Shown here: piece by piece, positions 56,847 through 64,000 of the stretch
Layout of the letters: every line of letters begins with the position of its first letter
Position numbering within the stretch: position 1 is the stretch's first letter
Assembly (NCBI GenBank): GCA_038093515.1
Contig: JBBPSI010000016.1
Coordinates: 1 to 64,000, forward strand
Length of the DNA stretch: 64,000 nt
From: Butyriboletus loyo
Lineage: Eukaryota > Basidiomycota > Agaricomycetes > Boletales > Boletaceae
Direction: 5' to 3'
Translations under genes and position numbers: made by a program
The notes under the pieces: model-generated
Seen by the model: only the letters and a program-made list of their open reading frames with translations
Told to the model about the DNA's origin: nothing
The model's database searches: none

Positions 56847-59461
56847 CTATTCGTGGAACGAGTCATGCCATTGTGACACAGCCCAGTCACTATCCATCTC
56901 TTCTTCTTGATATCTGACCCTGTCCCATTGCTTCTGCCACTCGACGACATCCGGATGAGCCATAACCCTCCGGGAAAGCGAGTAAGCAAGAGCGCTCAGC
57001 GATGAACTGCCATGGACTTACTTTACAGGGTCAAAATTGACAATCTCCAGTCCTTCCATGCCGGTAGCGCGTGAAATAGCAACGTACGCTGAATCAGCGC
57101 AGACATTGTGAGCGAGGGTAGAATGTTAACAACAACAAAGTCACCTTGGCCCTTTTCGAATATCCGACCCAAGTCCACCTTGACTCGGCTGAGCGTCTGT
57201 CCTTGCGATTTGTGTATGGACATTGCCCAGGAGAGGGCGAGCGGGATTTGGAGTCGCCGAGCCTCGATATTGCCCTTCAGTCCCTCGACTGTAAATTCAA
57301 CCGGTGAACAAAGGAGAGATTTCCCATTCGTGAACATGACGAGGGGCCAGCGCTGGTCCTTCGTGAACGTATGATTGTCAAGTGCAATGAGGCCAGATTC
57401 ATCATCCTTGGCATCTGGCGAATTCACGATAGGTAATGCTTGGCCTTCCTTTCGTCGTTCCTGCTCTGACATTTGGATCTGCCGTTGTTGCGCTTCATGA
57501 ACGCCGACAAACTCAACGACTTTGCCTAGTGACCCATTGACGAGCACCCCTTGTAACATGTTCTAAATGATGGAAACGTGAGATAACGAGATGGATGACA
57601 GGAGAAAACGTACACGAAGCAGCATCACCTGAGCCCCCACCTTTAAAGGAACTTCTTTTGGACAGACATGCTTTTCGAGCAACTTCTCCGCCTGACTGAC
57701 ACTGAGGCGGTCTCCATACATGTCATGCCCACGCGCGTCCATTGCTTTATATGTTACTTTTTCACCTGGTAGTTCATCGAGGCATTTGAGGTTGTGTTTC
57801 TCCACGTCGGCTTTGAGGGGAAATCTAGACAAATAAAATATAAAGACGATGCCTTTAAAGTGAACGTGTAATATACAGTTGTGTTGGACTGATGCTATCG
57901 TCATACTCGATTTGACGGGAAAGCTTCTGGAATTCCTCTTTTTGCCAATCTGCTAGGACGCCGGTTCGCATTGAAGCAAGCATTTTGATGAACACTGCAA
58001 AAGTGTCGATCTCGTTAAAATGGTGTGTTAAAAAGAGGATAGCGTACTGTTATCTTTCTGACGAAAAACTTTGGTCAGTTTCACCATATGTTCTATGCAC
58101 CGGTGCCAACTCCGTGCTTGGAATGCGAACATAGCATCGATTCTACTTGTCGAATCCTGATAAGGAACTGGAGGTAGCTGGAAAAAGTCGCCCGAAACGA
58201 TGAGCTAGCAAGGTATCGAGTTTACTGTTTGGATGACGGAAGTACTGAACTTGCCTGGATGCCTCCGAAAGGACGAAGATCCTTTCGCACGAAGCATGCA
58301 ATGGCTTCCTAGACCTTGCGTGTTGACCCTTTAATCGAATTTTCCAAGGCTGCTCAAGGACCCACCAGTTTGTCGAATAGACGCCCGTCCAACATCGATA
58401 CTAACGCAAATCAGCATCATTCCAGCTTAGTCCCCCACAAAGGATAGACCAACCTTCGTCGATTACAAGTGCCTTGGCGTCCTTCCATCGCTTAATTGCA
58501 TCATTACTTAGACGATATTTCAGCTTCTCCAGTGGCTCTTTTCCAAGCCCAATGCCTGCCCAGGAGTGGATCGTCTGTCCACCAATGTTCAATCCAGCAA
58601 TTCCAGTTGGAGCGGTGATCGCAACATCAAAACCATGTACCGAATGTAAATAGTCGATCATGGCTCGGAGAAGGACTGACTTTCCTGTACCTGCAAACGA
58701 TGGTGAATGCACTGATCCTCGTGTATGGCTCTAAACACGGAGTCACCAGCTGGTCCAGTAAAGAAGATATTCCGGCCTGACTTGACCAATTTCAGAATTT
58801 TCTTCTGTTCGTCTGAGAGGTCGATGGAGGGTTCTGCTACGGGGAGAGGGGGCGGTTCATCTTTTACTTTAACTCGTTCGCCTGAAACTTCCTGCATTCG
58901 GTTGAGCCCGGGGAAATCATCATTGGGAAAAGCTTGTTGGTGAGTAGTGAATGCCGTGGTCGACGTCGAGGACGCAAAAGTCCCCGCATTGACGTTTGCT
59001 CCATCGGACACATTCCAATTGAGATTGATGTCTAGCAGTACGATATGAAGATAATAATGAAAAGCCGGTGTGAGATTAGATTTCCCGACTCTGCCAGAGA
59101 ATATTTGATCGCAAGCTGCTGGAAATGCTTACTCGTATGAATCGTGGTTACGGGTGATGAACTAAATTGGAACCCCCTCAGCCATTCTTGGGCGTCGTGG
59201 ATGTTGTCGAATCCTTTGCCGCTGGATCCACTGAGCCCGAGAGTCTGAATAACGCAGTTAAGCCATGTCGGCTGCACAGCTGCCAAAATAACACCCACCG
59301 CAGCTGCGAACTGGAAAGGCGCTAAGTTAGTAACTCCAAAAGGGGGGGGGGGGGTTGTTTCAAAGTGTTGACAAGCCAGTGCTCACCTCGGTATAGTTGT
59401 CATATATGCGTGGACCTTCGCGTCCAATGCGCACTGCATAATATCGTCGATGGTTGTACAT
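56847..59461 (-). CDS. PIF1-family DNA helicase, copy 1, with hybrid-binding domain
   Basis: 5'-3' DNA helicase of the PIF1/RRM3 family. The N-terminus (MYNHRRYYAVRIGREGPRIY, NYTE, later GFDNIHDAQEWL) matches the RNase H1 hybrid-binding (viroplasmin) fold. After a linker come LSDEQKKILKLVKSGRNIFF, a Walker A loop [14 protein letters not shown] split by an intron, APTGIAGLNIGGQTIHSWAG, Walker B VIDE, SMLDGRLFDKL, FGGIQLIVSGDFFQLPPVP, the motif [11 protein letters not shown] and AYVAISRATGMEGLEIVNFDP. It ends FHE before TAG at 56847-56849. Start ATG is at 59461. Intron 58205-58254 begins with GC (GCAAGT). A run of 13 G lies in the first intron. The paralog follows head-to-tail upstream. Confidence 0.9.
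59342..59354 (+). repeat. G13 homopolymer in an intron
   Basis: A run of 13 G on the plus strand lies inside the first intron of PIF1 copy 1. On the coding strand it is a C run near the 3' end of the intron, possibly serving as a pyrimidine tract. Its exact length may be unreliable in assembly. Confidence 0.8.
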
Positions 59462-59643
59462 AACTCAGGGACCGCAATGTAGGCTGGTGAAACACCAGAC
59501 GCACAATGGCTGTGTGAGCTATCAGAGGCATGCATGTGAACGTGGACGAGATGCGCATGTATGTACGTATATCCATTTGTTAAGGACCTTATATATATAA
59601 CTACTAGTCAAGATGAGTACAATAGTGTCACCACTTATCTCCG

Positions 59644-62143
59644 TCAGAAGGCCCCCTCGGCGTCGTCAGCATCCATGTCAGGCCAATCTTCTCCAGAGCA
59701 TTCCAATCCCTTCAACAATTCCTGTTGTTCGAGGTTGTTGTACCAAGCTAGAATTCGGGGATGAACCATCACTCTGGGTATCGTTATTAAGCACCACAGA
59801 AGTCTATAGACTTGATCTACCCACCTACTAGGATCAAAATTGAGGACTTCCAAAGTCCTCATATTCGTCGCTCGGGAGAGAGCTACATAAGCTGGAGGGT
59901 GTCAAACAGTATTTTTCGGCTAATTCCGAACTTCACGAACCTTGGCCTTTCTCAAAGGTACGACTCAAGTCTACTCTTACGCGTTCCAGCGTCTGCCCCT
60001 GCGACTTATGGACACTCAATGCCCACGCAAGGATCAGGGGGATCTAAAAATACCCTCAGCAAGCGGTCAGCTCGACATTGATCACAACGGACCTGTCGAC
60101 GTCTAGCCTCCATTTCTCCATAAACGTTGTCCACTGTAAAATCAGTTGGTACGCAGAGCAACACCCTCCCGTTCGTGAATCGAATGACAGGCCACAGCGA
60201 GCCGTCATATCTCGCGGCCGCCTGTCGCGCATCACGCTCGGAACCACGTAGTCCCTCTTCTGTAGCAATCTCCATCTTGTTTCGCATTGCTTCGTGAGAA
60301 GTGCAAAAGTTGATGACTTGTCCAACTGAGCCGTTTACCAACTCTCCTTGGACCATGTTCTGAGTAGGTCAAGTTCGGTGCCAGGGAAAAGCGATAGACT
60401 TGAGACTATACCTTGATTAGCATGACTTGGGCACCAACCTATATCGCATTGAGAAGACATTATTCAACTGAGCAATCGAACAAACCTTGAGTTGAATGGC
60501 CTGCGGAGCAACAAGCCGCCCTAGCAATCTCTCCATTTGTTGTTCAGACACTCGGACCCCATTCGAATCATGTCCTGCAACGTCGGTAGCGTTGTATTGT
60601 ATCACTTGGCCAGGAAGTGCGCGAAGCCTTGATTCGTTTGCGCGGTCAACTTCAGCTCGAGTCGGGTATCTGCAACGCAGTCAACACTCGGTTAGAGAGA
60701 TTGGAATATACTATTACATTTGCGTTGGACCGATCCCGTCCTCGTAATGCAATGGTCTGGAAAGCATCCGGAAGGCTCGGATGGCATGATCATCCAGTTT
60801 CCCCAAGCGCATATTGTTTAGCATATCCACAAATTCTGTTGGTTTCAAGTCTTTGGATTCGTTATTCCTCAATGAAGGTAAAAATACCTTGTTCTTTTTG
60901 CCGAAATACCTTTGTTAGCACAATAGGACGCTTGATACATCGGCTCCAACTGTCTGCCTCAAAGGCAAAGATCGGTGGTACAAGGTTACCATTTTTGTCG
61001 CGGTCTGGAACTGGTGGTAGCTGGCAAAAGTCACCAGATAGGGCAAGCTGACGATAATGTTAGCCTCCAGGGGTACAATCGAGATGATATGCACGACCTG
61101 TATTCCGCCGAACGGTTTATCACTGTTCCTTAGCATTCGGGCAATAAATTCCTTTACATCCGTCAGTAGGATACACTGAAATTCGGACGGATACTCACAA
61201 GCTTATCAAAAAGGACCCCGTCGATCATAGAGACTAGAGACAGGAATCGTTGGCAAGTAACGCATGATTATGATATTCTCGTACTTTCATCCAAAATGAG
61301 GGTCCGCACCCTTCGCCAGCGATCGAGCACATTTCTTAACTTCTCCTGGCCAAGAAATTTGCCTACAAGTTTCTTACCTTCTTCTTGTCCGATGCCAATA
61401 CCGGCCCATGAATGTAGTGTTGTACCACTGATATTTACCGAAGCAATGCCAGTGGATGCGGTGATAGCAAGGGCATGACAACCTCTCCCTCCACAAGCAT
61501 CGATGATGGCACGAAGCAGGACGGACTTTCCTGTTCCTACAAAAGTTCCTTTTCTAGTCAGGGTGAAAAAGAATCGGGTGATTTTTTTTACCAGCAGATC
61601 CAGTAAAAAAGACATTTTCCCCCTTCTGTACCATTTCTAGCACAGTTCTTTGTTCCTCAGATAGGACGACGGGGAGAGCATTGACTCCAGGCGCATGTTC
61701 TGTGAGTGAAACTGGTACATTTCGTTCGCTGGGGGATTTGGGAGAATCCTCATGGGCTCGCATCGTTGAGTTGGACTGCGCAAGATACTTGGAATTAGAC
61801 GGACCACCTGGAAGACGGGTCAGACAAAACATAGATCGACGTGTTGGGTGCTTCTACCCAAACTTACGTTCCACCCGACGGATTGTAGAAACCCATTGTT
61901 CTGCAGCTGCTCGACAGGTGAGGCTCTTAAATACAGCCCCAGGCCACCTCGAAACCTACGAGTCACATCGGAAAAGCGAATGTGGACGAAGCTGCATCTT
62001 ACGTTGGCACTGCACTTTTGGTTCTTTGAATAACCTCACGGACGAGAATAGCCTGAACTCACCTCTTCCCAAGTATCATATATCTTCGAACCTTCACGTC
62101 CTACACGGACGGCGTAGTACTTCTTCCGAGAAGCTTTCGGCAT
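59644..62143 (-). CDS. PIF1-family DNA helicase, copy 2, with hybrid-binding domain
   Basis: Paralog of the neighbouring helicase, same strand. The N-terminus [25 protein letters not shown] and then [20 protein letters not shown] is a clearer hybrid-binding domain than in copy 1. The joint after TWEE needs a 21-base exon or an alternative junction and is not settled. The helicase has [20 protein letters not shown], Walker [69 protein letters not shown] and [20 protein letters not shown]. It ends DADDAEGAF before TGA at 59644-59646. Introns match copy 1 in place; the one at 61048-61097 has a normal GT donor where copy 1 has GC. Likely roles are replication through R-loops, G-quadruplexes or telomeres; this is inferred from the family. 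Confidence 0.9.
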
Positions 62144-62323
62144 GGCCAGTGACTTGTGAGATGAACGTGGTAGTCTGACCTGACGCGACTCTGAAGTCGC
62201 GTGGTCACGTGGCAGTTACATGAATGTGACGTTCATGTCTTAGTAAGTAAGTAGTAGTACAATCAATACATTGTACACCCTAAATAAGCAGATCACGCTA
62301 CAGCATTATCGGGATACGCAACG

Positions 62324-64000
62324 CTAGACAATTTCTACAAAATTGGCCGGAAATATCCCCTCTTTACCATTGAGCTTGCCCTTCCACCTAGGTGCGGTGA
62401 GTTGTGAAAAGGACTCCAAGAAGAAACGGTACGAACTTACCAATCGTCAGTACTGTCGCTCTTTCGGGTAACAATTATAACGTCTCCCTTTGAGAACGAT
62501 AGGTCGCCCGCCTGTCATGGACTAAGGTGATGATGCTTGGGGTATCGGATCGACCACACACCTCAATGGCTTTGAATTCATACAAAGCAATGGCACGGGC
62601 AACACCCTCAAAAGGGGGAAGTGGTTTGCTTAACTCGAATTTCGTCTTGAAGCGGGGTGGCGAGGACTGGACAGTGTCATGATAGTGTTCAAGGTCGTCA
62701 TCCGGTGGTGGTGTAGACGAAAATGGGTCCGTATAGCCGGCCAGATTATCTCTTCGTTCGGCAGAATACCCCAGTTTAGGAGCGCTCGTGGAGCGCGAAT
62801 GCGAGACGGACTTATCCGAAAGAGTTGAGTGAACTGCACGGAAGGGTGGTAGTGAGTTGAAAGGGGATGCAGGATTGTAAGTGTCCATGGGAGCATGCGA
62901 AGTGCTTGGGGACGTTCCTACACTACGCGATGAGCGATGACTAGCCCGCTGTACAGAACTTGAACCAGATTCATATTCATCATCAAAGCCTGGAGAACGA
63001 GATGGCCCGTCAATATCTTCCCATGGAGTTGCACTGTGGTCGTCAAGGTCGCTAGAAAAGTAAGAACCAGAGTTCGTTTGTGTGCCCCAATGACGTGGAG
63101 GGAATTCATTATCCTTTTTCTTTTTCCCGAGGAAAGAAAACCGTTGCGTGTTTGAGCTAGTTGTATTTGTTCCATTGGTGCCGTCAAACACATATGGAAC
63201 TTGTCCTTCGGCCCGATCGTCGATCCAGCTCCGAGTTCCAGGTCTACTGGTGCACGATTCCAAAGTTTTCACCAACGGTTCGGCCCAGTCTGGACATGGC
63301 ACAACTCCACTGAGCAGCATCTTGACCGTAACGTCTTGATTGTAAGCGAGAGCATTGGCATCTTGCCGCTCGACGATAACGGATCCTTCAATAGACACGC
63401 CTCCGAAGAGCCCCCGGGTCTTCGAATAGCTATACCTGTCACGAACGGTGAAAATGTGAACCAAGTACTTGGTAGACAGACGACTCACATTGCAGCGACT
63501 TTTCCGCTAGAATTCAACGAACCGATTGCCTCCCCGTTCCGGCCTAAAGGTCCTATAGCAATACTCAAGTTTCCGCCCAGAGTCAATGATCCAGCCGACA
63601 TGAATGATTTCTGACAGGTGATGATTAGCGATACGTATTGAACATGCGTCTTAAACCCACAACTGCCTGCCGAGGACTGGCCTGAGCTAATGATCCTTGG
63701 CATATCAATGTGTGAGCTTACAGCAGCCGAATTCAACACAACCAAAAAATCCGTCATCTCTGCCCCAAGCTGACCCCCAATGCCTAGGCCAGCAGAACCG
63801 ATCGCGCTAGGAGCAGACCAAGCTGCAAGTAGACATATTGTCACGCAATATCCTGTATGTAGTGGGGAACTCACATCCGTTCGGGAGTTTTGCAATAACA
63901 ATTCCGGTGCCAGCTCGTGCTGAAAAGAGGAACCCAGCTTTGAAGACAGTGAAGATCGCAAACCCCTTGGCATTTTCCAGGACGCTGCGTGGTATGATCT
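62324..64000 (-). CDS. Ysc84/SH3YL1-like actin-patch protein (5' end outside window)
   Basis: Lipid- and actin-binding protein with a SYLF (DUF500/Ysc84) domain and a C-terminal SH3, acting in endocytic actin patches with Las17/WASP. The window holds most of the SYLF domain (IPRSVLENAKGFAIFTVFKA, GFLFSARAGTGIVIAKLPNG, AWSAPSAIGSAGLGIGGQLG, SLTLGGNLSIAIGPLGR and YSYSKTRGLFGGVSIEGS). A long Ser/Pro-rich linker (about 62600-63200) follows. The SH3 is AIALYEFKAIE, AGDLSFSKGDVIIVTRK, DDWWKGKLNGKEGIFPANFV. TAG is at 62324-62326. The first exon or exons with the ATG lie beyond the right edge. Introns are short and GT-AG. Confidence 0.93.

Noticed and set aside
1..64000. tRNA, rRNA or CRISPR features
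   Set aside because: I looked for B-box-like GGTTCGANTCC words with matching acceptor stems and for regularly spaced repeats and found none that held up by eye; a covariance search would be needed to be sure.

Overview
The window is nuclear DNA of a filamentous basidiomycete, most likely an Agaricomycete. The evidence is dense genes cut by many introns of about 45-60 bases, first exons as short as one codon, a Ty3/gypsy chromovirus relic, a GH72 wall enzyme with an X8 domain, a copper-fist regulator, an RNA-silencing RdRP and a sterol C-22 desaturase. I cannot name the genus. Gene models were built by joining exons at splice sites and checking that phases close. Where I give a protein length, all exons were counted.

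Layout. 1-1150 is unassigned. 1151-3422 is a 5'-truncated chromovirus pol with in-frame stops. 3949-7980 (+) holds a GPI-type beta-1,3-glucanosyltransferase and an RRM/zinc-knuckle/RS splicing-type protein. 8805-11280 (-) is an Mdv1/Caf4 mitochondrial-fission WD40 protein, divergent from a 1767-residue tyrosine phosphatase at 11444-17037 (+). A gene-poor stretch follows, with a copper-fist factor at 19449-20788 (-) and a foldback element at 22234-22957.

24306-27961 (+) is a tandem pair of secreted acid phosphatases and 29412-31248 (+) is ERG5/CYP61. 31886-36060 (-) is a tandem pair of RBR-type ubiquitin ligases, one intact and one broken. Next come a BTB protein (-), TRAPP subunit Trs31 (+), a class-1A dihydroorotate dehydrogenase (+), an HMG-box factor (-), an RNA-dependent RNA polymerase (-), the spliceosomal protein MFAP1 (-), the Fe-S assembly protein Isa1 (+), the GID/CTLH scaffold Gid1/RanBPM (-), the proteasome assembly chaperone Ump1 (+) and an F-BAR RhoGAP (+). 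A tandem pair of PIF1 helicases (-) carries an N-terminal RNase H1-type hybrid-binding domain. The 3' part of a Ysc84/SH3YL1 actin-patch protein (-) runs off the right edge.

Themes. Most genes are housekeeping. Three unrelated families (acid phosphatase, RBR ligase, PIF1) each sit as adjacent same-strand duplicates. Ubiquitin-proteasome functions recur (RBR ligase, Gid1, Ump1). Splicing is unusual in places: three introns need GC-AG borders, one of them in only one of two paralogs; internal exons of 7, 19 and 21 bases occur; and two genes have a first coding exon that is just ATG. The most novel-looking proteins are the RBR ligase with an N-terminal cysteine-protease-like Cys...Asp-x-His region and the hybrid-binding-domain/PIF1 fusion.
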